From an uncultured bacterium (GTDB lineage Bacteria > Cyanobacteriota > Vampirovibrionia > Gastranaerophilales > Gastranaerophilaceae), in assembly GCA_949286705.1 (NCBI GenBank), contig CASEDF010000004.1, forward strand, positions 210,572 to 274,571: a stretch of 64,000 nt of DNA, in the 5' to 3' direction. Below are positions 54,662-62,637 of the stretch, in pieces. A model generated the notes under the pieces. The model was given only the letters and a program-made list of their open reading frames with translations. It did no database searches and had not been told where the DNA came from. Position 1 is the stretch's first letter, and each line of letters opens with the position of its first letter. A program made the translations under genes and the position numbers.

Positions 54662-55030
54662 ATGGCTGACAAAATTAACAGTATAGAAGATCTGGAACAA
54701 CTTAAAGCTGCTGCGGCGGCACAAGGAACAACCGTCCCGAATTATAATGAATGGAGCCAGATTTTGAACGATTTGGAAGAAGCAGGTATCCAGTCAACAG
54801 GCTCTTTTTCAGGTGATAAAGCACTTCGAGATGAAATTCAAAGAACAGTAGAACAATATATTGAACAGACAAAAGCTGAACAAGCCCAACAACAGCAACA
54901 AACACAAACAGAACAACCTGAAAAAATATCTAAAACAGACAACGAACAAGCAATAAAAGCAACTGTTGCAAATGCGGTAAGTTCAAGTATAATGGCGGAT
55001 TATATGAAGTATTACCATATGCTAATGTAA
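54662..55030 (+). CDS. Unknown soluble protein, 122 aa
   Basis: No family recognised. An N-terminal helical region (SIEDLEQLKAAAAAQGTT) is followed by a Gln-rich low-complexity linker (EQAQQQQQTQTEQPEKI) and a short C-terminal helix rich in Ala/Ser/Met. No signal peptide. Ribosome site CGGAG. Its end overlaps that of lepB on the other strand by 9 nt. Confidence 0.7.
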   Translation: MADKINSIEDLEQLKAAAAAQGTTVPNYNEWSQILNDLEEAGIQSTGSFSGDKALRDEIQRTVEQYIEQTKAEQAQQQQQTQTEQPEKISKTDNEQAIKATVANAVSSSIMADYMKYYHMLM

Positions 55031-55654
55031 TACTTTTACCCTTGTAAACGGCCAGAATAAAAATACTGCTTTACCCACAAAACGCTCCTTGGGTAAAGTT
55101 CCCCAGTATCTGCTGTCCTGGGAATTCCCGCGGTTGTCGCCCATCATAAAATATTCACCTTCGGGAATTATAAACGGTCCGCAATACATGGCTTCCGTAC
55201 ACGGAGTATAGTCGTAAACACTTCTTACATAAGGTTCATCCAGCGGTTTGTCATTTATATAAACCGTGCTTTTACCGTCTTTGTCCTGTTTTACTTCAAA
55301 TTTATCACCCGGCATCCCTATTACACGCTTAATATAAGCAACATCTTTACAGAAAAAACCGGTCAATCTTGAAAACAACTTCCACGGCGTGTTTTTCAAC
55401 TCGGTGAATGGCGGATAAAATACCATTATATCCCCGCGTTCAGGGGTTTTGTAAAATCTGGAAAATCTTTCAACAAAAATTCTGTCACCTTCAACAAGTG
55501 TAGGTTTCATTGACCCTGACGGAATCCAGCGGATTTCACCTATGAAAAACCTTATTATTATTACCATCACAACAACAAATACAACCGTATCAACAGTTTC
55601 TTTTATTGCAGGCTGATTTCTTTTATACCATGCTTTTATTTGTTCCTTAAACAT
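55022..55654 (-). CDS. lepB: Signal peptidase I
   Basis: Membrane serine protease that removes Sec signal peptides. One N-terminal transmembrane segment (about 22-38) is followed by the catalytic S48 in WIPSGSMKPTL and K109 in VAYIKRVIGMPGD, then GDNRGNSQDSRYWG (box D/E). At 210 aa it is typical of Gram-positive and cyanobacterial types. It overlaps the prenyl synthase gene by 8 nt. Confidence 0.95.
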   Translation of the reverse strand: MFKEQIKAWYKRNQPAIKETVDTVVFVVVMVIIIRFFIGEIRWIPSGSMKPTLVEGDRIFVERFSRFYKTPERGDIMVFYPPFTELKNTPWKLFSRLTGFFCKDVAYIKRVIGMPGDKFEVKQDKDGKSTVYINDKPLDEPYVRSVYDYTPCTEAMYCGPFIIPEGEYFMMGDNRGNSQDSRYWGTLPKERFVGKAVFLFWPFTRVKVLH

Positions 55655-56507
55655 CCTCTAACAACTCCAAAAGCTCCATTAATGACTTTTTATATATGCT
55701 TTCCTCTAAATCATTAATACATTGCTTTGCGCAATTGACATAATTATTTAACAAATCTTTTGTTTTTTCAATACCGTCTTGAAGGTTATCCGACAAAATC
55801 ATTGCAGCATTATAAATTCCCTCGTCGCAATCATTCGCGGATTTTGTATTGTCAGACTCCATTACATTTAATAAATCATCCCTGACTTGAAATGCAATTC
55901 CGAAATTTGACGCGAATTCAAGCGTCTTTTCATCCGCAGCATTGTCTGCAAGCAACATTGAAGCTTTTAATGCGCTTTCAAATAATGAACCTGTTTTTTG
56001 ATATGATTTTTCAATATATTTTTCAATATCAGTCTTTTTATACCTGTTAAAATATTGATTAACCTCGCCGAGGCACATAGTTTTAACAGTATCTGAAAAT
56101 ATATCCATTACAGGGATTGAACCGATTTTCACAAGTTTTTTTAAAGATTCGCCCAAAAGATAATCACCTGAAATTACAGCAAGCTGATTATCAAATTTGT
56201 CATTCAAAGTCTTTCTGCCGCGGCGGAGCTTACTTTCATCAATAACATCATCATGGATTAAAGATGCATTATGAACCAGCTCAACTGCCGCCAAAAGCTC
56301 GTAATGCGCAGGCAAAAGATATATCTTTGATGCTCTTAAATATAATATTGTCATTAAAGAACGTATTCTTTTGGATGGTGATTGCAAAAAATTCTCAAGT
56401 TCGGCATCAAGCTCAGGCTGCAATGCAAAACTCAATACTAAATTCTTGTTCACTCTCTCTAAATCCGCCTTAACAACATCACAGATTTTTTGGTATTGTG
56501 TACTCAT
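55647..56507 (-). CDS. Trans-polyprenyl diphosphate synthase
   Basis: The first aspartate-rich motif is LIHDDVIDESKLRRGRKTLN (D86-D90). The second is FQVRDDLLNVMESDN, where the last aspartate of DDxxD is N. The GR-RPL-like region is KRIRSLMTIL. Members add isopentenyl units to make C30-C50 chains for quinones or carotenoids. At 286 aa it is slightly short (320 is usual). Chain length cannot be told with confidence. It is upstream of and coupled to lepB. Confidence 0.85.
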   Translation of the reverse strand: MSTQYQKICDVVKADLERVNKNLVLSFALQPELDAELENFLQSPSKRIRSLMTILYLRASKIYLLPAHYELLAAVELVHNASLIHDDVIDESKLRRGRKTLNDKFDNQLAVISGDYLLGESLKKLVKIGSIPVMDIFSDTVKTMCLGEVNQYFNRYKKTDIEKYIEKSYQKTGSLFESALKASMLLADNAADEKTLEFASNFGIAFQVRDDLLNVMESDNTKSANDCDEGIYNAAMILSDNLQDGIEKTKDLLNNYVNCAKQCINDLEESIYKKSLMELLELLEDV

Positions 56508-56555
56508 AATTTAATAATATCAAAAAAAGTTATTTAATCAATAAAATTAACCGGC

Positions 56556-57284
56556 TTATTTTTCATGCAAATATTTGTAACTGCATCCGGCACCTGATGA
56601 TTCAAATATGTAATTAGGCTGATTGGAGCCAATACTTTCATCGCAGCCGGCATAACCTTCTTTTTCAGTTCTTGTTCCTTCATCTCCTGACGGCTTGAAA
56701 TATAAATCTTCTATGTATTGTATCGCAAGAATTATCCCGCTGCACATATGTATAGCAAACAAATCTTTTCCTAAAATATTCGGTCCGCCATTAAAATTGT
56801 TTACATCTACCAGTATTGTTGAACCACTATGTGAGCCTCCAAAATATATTGACGCTCCGTTTTTTAGTAAAGCTGCATACAACCCGAAATCATAACCTCT
56901 TAACTTAGCACCTGATAAAGTTTTATATCTTGGATCACCAACATTTAAAGCAGACCATTTGTATTTTATATCCTTATCAGACCAAGAGGAATAATTATCG
57001 CAAATGCCTGTTTCATATTTATCATAAATAGTGCACGTATCAACTACCTGTAGATGTGACAAAATCGCTTCTATAAATTCTTTGCTTAAATCATATTCAT
57101 TTGCCGCAGTAACTACCATTCTTGGATTTTCGGCTACAACCATTTTAAATGCGTTATTCAATATTGCATAACATTCTTTCCATTTGGCATGAAAATGGGC
57201 TTCCTGTATCTTGCTTACAAGTGTCGGTATTGTCATGGCTGCCACTATACCGATGATGCCAAGGGTGATCAGAACTTCAGCCAA
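56556..57284 (-). CDS. Type IV pilin-like protein whose start is displaced by repeats
   Basis: The body is intact: AFTLAEVLITLGIIGIVAAM, then TIPTLVSKIQEAHFHAKWKE and a cysteine-containing globular domain. No ATG or GTG lies in frame between the body and the upstream in-frame TAA at about 57338. The only start codon in frame is a TTG at 57284, inside the methylation helix. A good start (AAGGAG, ATG at 57425) is in the same frame but meets TAA at 57380 after 15 codons (MKNTKKEKLGGGRLS). Unlike the 20365 locus, changing the G run alone does not open the frame, because a TGA follows at 57327-57329. It may be a pseudogene or an off state. Confidence 0.6.
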   Translation of the reverse strand: MAEVLITLGIIGIVAAMTIPTLVSKIQEAHFHAKWKECYAILNNAFKMVVAENPRMVVTAANEYDLSKEFIEAILSHLQVVDTCTIYDKYETGICDNYSSWSDKDIKYKWSALNVGDPRYKTLSGAKLRGYDFGLYAALLKNGASIYFGGSHSGSTILVDVNNFNGGPNILGKDLFAIHMCSGIILAIQYIEDLYFKPSGDEGTRTEKEGYAGCDESIGSNQPNYIFESSGAGCSYKYLHEK

Positions 57285-57313
57285 AGTAAACGCGACACGA
57301 CGAATGTTACTTC

Positions 57314-57337
57314 TTACTGCCTTAGTATCATAGTATC
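57314..57337 (-). repeat. Octamer tandem repeat, three units
   Basis: On the minus strand the units are gatactat, gatactaa and ggcagtaa. It belongs to the same family as at 21065 and 52612 and lies between the mini-ORF and the pseudopilin body. Confidence 0.75.
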
Positions 57338-57377
57338 TTTACACAACCAATACCACCAAAACCCTTGTCCTGTCTAC

Positions 57378-57425
57378 TTAGGAGAGTCGCCCCCCCCCGA
57401 GTTTCTCTTTTTTCGTATTTTTCAT
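57378..57425 (-). other. Second 15-codon mini-ORF with a nine-G run
   Basis: MKNTKKEKLGGGRLS then TAA, ribosome site AAGGAG. The G run is at 57390-57398. The 23-nt block 57379-57401 is identical to 21334-21356. Both mini-ORFs have exactly 15 codons and differ only before LGGGRLS. Confidence 0.7.
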
Positions 57426-57563
57426 TGGCTTTCTCCTTATTTACTTAGTATAGCATTTTCTATATTTTTTGACAAGATATAAAAAGAAAACGACTTCTTT
57501 GGAAAAAAGTCGTTGGAAAATCAATAGGAAAAAGGAAAAAAGGGAAAGGAAATTTTTTACGGA

Positions 57564-58637
57564 TTATCCGAATGTTTTGAAAGAACTTTCTGTGTTCTTT
57601 TCGATTACTTTTTCTACAGCATCCATTTCTGTAGAAATAGCATCCTGTTCTGTGTCTAACTGTTTCAATCTCAATTCAAGGTTTTTATCTTGAGCTTGAA
57701 TAATTTCAATCTGTGCGTTAATTTCTTGTATTGATTGATCATACAAGTATTTATCATATTCATACTGGTTCATTGCATCATCATAAGCATCTTGATCGGT
57801 TACTGTTGATGTGGTTAATGTATATGTAATATAATCCGTAACGTCACCGGCATCATTCCATTCAGATGGAATGCTTACGGCTATAAATCTGCCGGTTGAA
57901 TCTTTTTCAATTTTGCAATCTTCAACACCTTTGATTTCATTAGTTTTTGTAGATGAACCCATGGTGTAGCAGTTGACTGCTGAAGTTATATTACCATTAT
58001 TATCAGTAACAACTCCTGCGCCCTCCAAATCAGACATTTTATAAAAATAAGGAGACCATACACCGGTTGATGAATTCTGTATATATCTTACCATCCAACC
58101 GTCATCCTGTGTACCGTATTTTTCATCCAAAAGTGCAACATAAGAAGCTTCTTCTTTTTCAAGAGCATCTAATTGGTCTTTAGATAAAGAACTTAAGTAT
58201 TCATCAGGCGGATTTCCAACATATTTTCCGTCGCCATCTCTGGCTATTTTATCACCCAATTTTCTCAACTGTACTGAACCTACATGATAAGTGTTATTAG
58301 CCTCGTCTTTATTAACAACACTTGTGGACGCAGCAACAGGTGTAAATTCATCTTCATATTGTGATAAATAACTTAAAGTATATAATCCGTCGTTTTGTGC
58401 TATTAAAGTAGTAATTGTATTTGTTAAAGCACCATCATTAAATGTATAAACGGTTTTTGTATAATTATCTACTGAAGGAGGAGTCGGCACGGACATACCA
58501 AGCAAACTACTATAGTAATTTGCTGACTGGTTAGACAATGTTGTACGTTGCTGGTTGATTTGTTGACCTTCAAACTCAACATTGCTTTTTCTGGCCGTCA
58601 GACCTAAAAATCTAGCTTGTGACGCTGCCATACCCAT
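57564..58637 (-). CDS. MGMAA-family protein, 357 aa
   Basis: Paralogue of the 413-aa protein at 37341. N-terminal helix MGMAASQARFLGLTARKSNV then EFEGQQINQQRTTLSNQSAN; C-terminal helix LELRLKQLDTEQDAISTEMD then AVEKVIEKNTESSFKTFG. The middle (about 60-290) is unrelated to that of 37341 and beta-like, with many Asp, Thr and Tyr. The ATG at 58637 is chosen because the family begins MGMAA; the TTG at 58661 falls on the ribosome site. AAAGGA lies 12 nt upstream. No signal peptide, so export, if any, is by a specialised route. Confidence 0.82.
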   Translation of the reverse strand: MGMAASQARFLGLTARKSNVEFEGQQINQQRTTLSNQSANYYSSLLGMSVPTPPSVDNYTKTVYTFNDGALTNTITTLIAQNDGLYTLSYLSQYEDEFTPVAASTSVVNKDEANNTYHVGSVQLRKLGDKIARDGDGKYVGNPPDEYLSSLSKDQLDALEKEEASYVALLDEKYGTQDDGWMVRYIQNSSTGVWSPYFYKMSDLEGAGVVTDNNGNITSAVNCYTMGSSTKTNEIKGVEDCKIEKDSTGRFIAVSIPSEWNDAGDVTDYITYTLTTSTVTDQDAYDDAMNQYEYDKYLYDQSIQEINAQIEIIQAQDKNLELRLKQLDTEQDAISTEMDAVEKVIEKNTESSFKTFG

Positions 58638-58746
58638 AGCGTGTCGATTTCCTTTCTGCAAGTTTTGTACTTACATGTACCATGTCGACATTTTAGGTAT
58701 TATTCTTTAATTTTTATACGAATCATGTTACAAAATCGTTACAAAA

Positions 58747-59202
58747 CTAATTTCTAAACCGGGGAGATATATAACTTAAAATCGCTCCGCCGATTTCTTC
58801 ATTAGGATCAAAAAACGGTGCAGGATTAGGGTTTAAAGAATTTTGCACGAGCATTTTGACTAACGGACCAAAAGCATCAGGCACCTGAATTTTTCTGTAA
58901 ATTCCGGACAAAAACGTCTGAATATTCGGTGATTTTGTATTGTTAAACCGTGATAATACCGGATACATTTTATCAACATTTTTGGTGCCATTATCAATCA
59001 TTCTGTCCAATATATACAAAGTTTCCGTGATTTGTGTTTCATTATTTGAATGCTGTAAAACATCCGCAATATAAGGCAGTGCATTTTCACCCTGTTTAAC
59101 AAATGTATCCACTTTATTGGGATCTACAACCGCATAATTTCTATAAGCATTCGGCATCTGCGGCGGTAAATATGTTATATTACTAATCGGATTAATATAC
59201 AT
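58747..59202 (-). CDS. Helical-repeat protein, 151 aa, with N-terminal PISN motif
   Basis: N-terminus MYINPISNITYLPPQ shares PISN with the protein at 4021. The rest looks like short alpha-helical (HEAT/ARM-like) repeats: GENALPYIADVLQHSNNETQ, ITETLYILDRMIDNGTKN, VPDAFGPLVKMLVQNSLN. No signal peptide or membrane span. Third gene of an operon with 59216 and 61388. Function unknown. Confidence 0.72.
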   Translation of the reverse strand: MYINPISNITYLPPQMPNAYRNYAVVDPNKVDTFVKQGENALPYIADVLQHSNNETQITETLYILDRMIDNGTKNVDKMYPVLSRFNNTKSPNIQTFLSGIYRKIQVPDAFGPLVKMLVQNSLNPNPAPFFDPNEEIGGAILSYISPRFRN

Positions 59203-59215
59203 TATTTATCCTCCG

Positions 59216-60724
59216 CTATGAATATACAAAAGGCGCACCGTTTTTAATCTCGAACAGTATATTTTCCGCCATTGTTTTTAATTCTTCTTTTGATTTTCCC
59301 GCATCGACCTGACGGTAAAATTCATAAACCAAAGGTTGAATTGCAGCGTCTTTTTTAGACTTAAAGTTTCTTAATTCTGTTGATACAAGACGTTTTTGCA
59401 ATTGCAATTCGGTTTCAGCATTTATTTTTTTAACCTGAACATCTTTTACGGCATCACCGACAAGCTTGCCGCCATAGCCAATGGCTGTCAAAGCGGTAAT
59501 GCCAAAAAACAACTGTTTAAACTGCGGATTAGAAGTATCCAATAACCAGTTATAGAAAAATGCTCTGTAATCATTAACGTGAGAATAGAAAGAAGGTTTT
59601 GGCGTGCCGTCGCCGCCCATTGCTTCGTTAACCTTTGTGGTTGAGGTCTGAACTTCTTCTATAACTTCGCGTTCAAACTTGGAGATTTCTGTATTATCCC
59701 AATTCAATTTAGCCGTAAATGATTTTATATCAGCCGGTTCAGCACCTATGGCACGGAAAAGATGTTTCAATTTAACTTTATCCGCGTCTTTTGTTTCTGC
59801 GGTAGAATGGGTTATAACATCATCAATTATTGCTTTAGTATCTTTTACATACTTATCCAGATGAAGTTTACTCTTGCTCAAATTACGCATTGCAATGAAG
59901 CCAAAACCTATAATAGATGCGAATGTGCCTAAACCCAGTAATACATAATTAATAGAATTTCTTTTTGAATCATTATCTTTTTTATTCACATTAGAAGTAA
60001 ATGAAACCGGATTATATTTTTTCCAGCCAAAATCCGGTTGTTTTTTCTCTTTGTCGTCAGACAAATATTTTTGGAATTCAATTGCATGCTTTGCAAGCAT
60101 ACTGCGCATTATTTGCATTTTACCCGAGAACGACTGTGTTTCAACATCAATCAGATTTTCCTGAAGATTTTTCTGAATATCAGCCTCTCTGCGTTTTACC
60201 CAAACATCTTTAAACCCGTCAAAAAATGTTTTTCCCATAAATGCCATTACGGTAAGCGTCAAAACCCCGATTCCTGCGAGTATTGTTTTTTGATTAGGTG
60301 CTTGAATCATTTGATAAAGCGCTTGATGAGTTTCTTCGTTAATGGCAATGTTTCTTGTCAGTGCAGGAAGCTTTTTCATATTTGATATACTGAGATTTAT
60401 TCTGGTATTACGGCGGACAAAAGCCGTAAGCAATGCAATTGCCCCCATAACTCCCGTGACTATCCCGCTTATGGGAAGAAGACTTTTGTCTACGGGGATT
60501 TCCTTTTCCATAAGCTTTTTAGGCAATCGTGCATCATCAGAGATTAAAAGCATATCATAAGTATCACGCAAATCGGATTGATTCGCAGGATCTTTATAAA
60601 AACTGTTCACTATAACGCCTTCTTTTGTATAAGCATTATTGCGTTTTTGTATCGGCGTTAAATTTCTGTTTTGTCTTATTGTTTCACCATCTCTAAATTG
60701 ATTGACGTTCATTCCGTTCACCAT
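59216..60724 (-). CDS. Multi-span membrane protein, 502 aa, unknown function
   Basis: Four hydrophobic segments, near residues 81-103 (LLPISGIVTGVMGAIALLTA), 148-168 (TILAGIGVLTLTVMAFMG), 258-280 (VLLGLGTFASIIGFGFIA) and 428-445 (LFFGITALTAIGYGGKLV), are separated by long charged, partly coiled-coil stretches. No signal peptide and no known domain. It is the middle gene of a three-gene operon, overlapping the upstream gene by 32 nt. It may form a membrane complex with the two soluble neighbours. Confidence 0.75.
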   Translation of the reverse strand: MVNGMNVNQFRDGETIRQNRNLTPIQKRNNAYTKEGVIVNSFYKDPANQSDLRDTYDMLLISDDARLPKKLMEKEIPVDKSLLPISGIVTGVMGAIALLTAFVRRNTRINLSISNMKKLPALTRNIAINEETHQALYQMIQAPNQKTILAGIGVLTLTVMAFMGKTFFDGFKDVWVKRREADIQKNLQENLIDVETQSFSGKMQIMRSMLAKHAIEFQKYLSDDKEKKQPDFGWKKYNPVSFTSNVNKKDNDSKRNSINYVLLGLGTFASIIGFGFIAMRNLSKSKLHLDKYVKDTKAIIDDVITHSTAETKDADKVKLKHLFRAIGAEPADIKSFTAKLNWDNTEISKFEREVIEEVQTSTTKVNEAMGGDGTPKPSFYSHVNDYRAFFYNWLLDTSNPQFKQLFFGITALTAIGYGGKLVGDAVKDVQVKKINAETELQLQKRLVSTELRNFKSKKDAAIQPLVYEFYRQVDAGKSKEELKTMAENILFEIKNGAPFVYS

Positions 60725-61388
60725 CTTTTAATTTTTTGTAAAGTTTGTGTATAAATGATTTTAATTCAAAGGCGCGCTTTGCTTCTTCAATTTTTTTATC
60801 TTCATCATCCGTATCAGTAGGTTCAAAAATTCCAAAAATTGACCTTATTTTCTTTTTAATATCTTTAAAAGTCTCTGAAACTTTTTTTTGAACAGCGGTT
60901 TTTAATTCTCCGTAAACAGCTGTTAATTTATCCGTAATATCAGCGAGTTTCTGTGAAAAATTCTGTGCGAAATTTGTAATAGCTGCAGGAATATTTTTAA
61001 AAACATTAATTCCGTTTGCAACAATATTATTCATAACAAATGCAAGAGGTTTGGCGATAAGAGGCGGCATTGAATTTTGTATTATAAGCGCTAATTGTGC
61101 TGCACGCTGCGCCGCATTTGCCATTGTATTCTGAAATTTTGCAAGTGCCTGCAAATGTGCCTGAAAATCCGCTTCTCTGGCTTGTTGAGCCGCCTTTTGA
61201 GCTTTTAAAAAAGCACCTATAGCCGCGCATTCATTCCAGCTCATTTCACCGGGTTTTGCCGAGAAATCAGCTTTTTTAGCGGCACCGCCGCCTGACATTC
61301 CGTTACAAATCGGACACGCGCCCATAGGAAGTCCGTGAGGGCACGTCCCTACTCTGGTATTTTGCGTATGTACCGTTGACAAATGCAT
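60693..61388 (-). CDS. Cys-motif, helical protein, 231 aa, first gene of a three-gene operon
   Basis: The N-terminus carries a cysteine knuckle, CPHGLPMGACPICNGMSGGG, which could bind zinc. An Ala/Gln-rich helical domain (FLKAQKAAQQAREADFQAHL, QRAAQLALIIQNSMPP) follows, then amphipathic helices and a Lys/Glu coiled coil. I chose the ATG at 61388 because AGAGGA lies 7 nt upstream; the in-frame TTG/ATG at 61412/61409 have none. That ribosome site can be closed in a hairpin (61393-61414). No function is known. Confidence 0.72.
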   Translation of the reverse strand: MHLSTVHTQNTRVGTCPHGLPMGACPICNGMSGGGAAKKADFSAKPGEMSWNECAAIGAFLKAQKAAQQAREADFQAHLQALAKFQNTMANAAQRAAQLALIIQNSMPPLIAKPLAFVMNNIVANGINVFKNIPAAITNFAQNFSQKLADITDKLTAVYGELKTAVQKKVSETFKDIKKKIRSIFGIFEPTDTDDEDKKIEEAKRAFELKSFIHKLYKKLKDGERNERQSI

Positions 61389-61392
61389 TAAA

Positions 61393-61414
61393 AAATCCTC
61401 TGATTTCATCAAGA
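61393..61414 (-). promoter_or_regulatory. Hairpin that can mask the ribosome site of the 231-aa gene
   Basis: CCTCT pairs with AGAGG and the inner GAT with ATC (one bulge); the 3' arm is the ribosome site itself. It begins just after the stop codon of the 30-codon leader ORF. Confidence 0.5.
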
Positions 61415-61421
61415 GGACAAC

Positions 61422-61514
61422 TTAAGATACACTTCCAAAAGCACGTAGACAGCATATCTTTTTGAGTGTTCCGGCTTTTACGGTTGCGGCTACAGCTGAA
61501 GATATCCACTTCAT
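61422..61514 (-). CDS. 30-codon leader ORF
   Basis: MKWISSAVAATVKAGTLKKI then CCLRAFGSVS and TAA. It has an AAAGAGGAA ribosome site and a consensus promoter upstream, and ends 7 nt before the hairpin that covers the next ribosome site. The peptide is amphipathic and basic with a Cys-Cys pair. It could be a translated leader controlling the operon, or a small functional peptide. Confidence 0.5.
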   Translation of the reverse strand: MKWISSAVAATVKAGTLKKICCLRAFGSVS

Positions 61515-61529
61515 TTCCTCTTTAAAAAA

Positions 61530-61558
61530 ATCTTAAAATAACCCGAATTTCATGTCAA
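61530..61558 (-). promoter_or_regulatory. Promoter of the leader ORF and three-gene operon
   Basis: TTGACA (61553-61558), 17 bp, TAAGAT (61530-61535). The rest of the gap up to 61782 shows no other signal I can support. Confidence 0.65.
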
Positions 61559-61782
61559 ACAATTATGTTTAATTGTTAACATTACGACACTGATTATCGG
61601 ATCCATCAGGTAAAACACATTGCAAAAGCAGACATCAAACCTTTATAACAGCTGAAACCAATGCCGTTACAATTTTTATAAACTTGCAAAATTTTAAAAG
61701 GCGGAGTAATATATAGTAAAGTTTTCTTAAAAACCGAACTTTAAGTGTTTTACTTATATTTTTGTCGGAGTACAATAATTCT

Positions 61783-62610
61783 ATGAAAACAACAGCGGAA
61801 GAACATTTATATTCAGACATACCACCTACAAAACTTCGTAACAAAGACGAGGTATTTAAACCGGCAAAGACAAACAAATTCTGGCTTACTATTGCGAGCT
61901 TGTTCTTTTTTAACATGCTGCAGAACAGATTTTACGCATTCAGATATAAAAATGCCGAGAATTATTTTAACAGGGATGAGAACTGTCCGACAATCATATT
62001 TGCGCCTCACTGCAACTGGTGGGACGGGATTGTTTTATACAATATTTCGCACAGAATCTGCCATAAAGAAATTCGTTTAATGGTTGAAGAATTAAACAGA
62101 TTTCCGTTATTAAGACGCGGAGGGGCATATTCCGTATGCAAAAAATCACCGCAATCCGCTATGAAAGCTTTAAAATACTCCGTTGAATTATTAAAAGATT
62201 TAAGGAATATTTTATTTATCTTCCCGCAGGGGATTATACGTCCGCCGCATTTCAGACCTATAGAATTTCAAACCGGACTTGCTTATATTGCACAAAACGC
62301 GGTTAAAAAATACGGCAAAGTTAATCTTATTCCGATATCAATTGATTATTGCTTTTTAAGAGATAACAGACCCGAAGTGCTTGTGGAATTCGGCAAAAGA
62401 ATTGAACTAACCGATCCGAACGTTGATCGAAAAGAATTCACTCATTTCCTTGAAAAATCAATGGAAGAGGTTTGTGACAGCCAGATGAAAGATATTTCAA
62501 CAGGTGAGCTTGGTGAATACAAAATTCTTTTCAAACAGCATTTAAAATGGTACAGAAGAATTGAACAACGTTTAAAAAGTATAGATTTACCTGATGTTTC
62601 AGGGATGTAA
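61783..62610 (+). CDS. 1-acyl-glycerol-phosphate acyltransferase-like protein (LPLAT superfamily)
   Basis: H76-x4-D81 in FAPHCNWWDGIVLY is the catalytic HX4D box. LLRRGGAYSV and FPQGIIRPP match blocks II and III (FPEG-type, with Q for E). FQTGLAYIAQ fits block IV. It is probably a membrane-associated acyltransferase in phospholipid or glycolipid synthesis; the acceptor is not evident. I chose the ATG at 61783 (MKTTAEEHLY) over the TTG at 61762. There is only a weak GGAG at a long distance. Confidence 0.83.
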   Translation: MKTTAEEHLYSDIPPTKLRNKDEVFKPAKTNKFWLTIASLFFFNMLQNRFYAFRYKNAENYFNRDENCPTIIFAPHCNWWDGIVLYNISHRICHKEIRLMVEELNRFPLLRRGGAYSVCKKSPQSAMKALKYSVELLKDLRNILFIFPQGIIRPPHFRPIEFQTGLAYIAQNAVKKYGKVNLIPISIDYCFLRDNRPEVLVEFGKRIELTDPNVDRKEFTHFLEKSMEEVCDSQMKDISTGELGEYKILFKQHLKWYRRIEQRLKSIDLPDVSGM

Positions 62611-62636
62611 TAAAAAAGCCCTCAGTTCTGAGAGCT
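62611..62636 (-). terminator. Terminator of the partial MGMAA gene
   Basis: Imperfect stem AGCTCTCAG / CTGAGGGCT followed on the minus strand by TTTTTTA. Confidence 0.7.
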
Positions 62637-62637
62637 A

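Noticed and set aside
57314..57425. Restoring the second pseudopilin frame by G-run slippage or loss of one octamer unit
   Set aside because: All three frames were read through by eye: nine G ends at TAA 57380, ten G at TGA 57329-57327, eight G at a TAG next to 57376. Deleting one octamer does not open the ten-G frame either.
61635..61916. Minus-strand ORF of 93 codons
   Set aside because: It runs antisense into the acyltransferase gene, and the rest lies in low-complexity spacer; no ribosome site.
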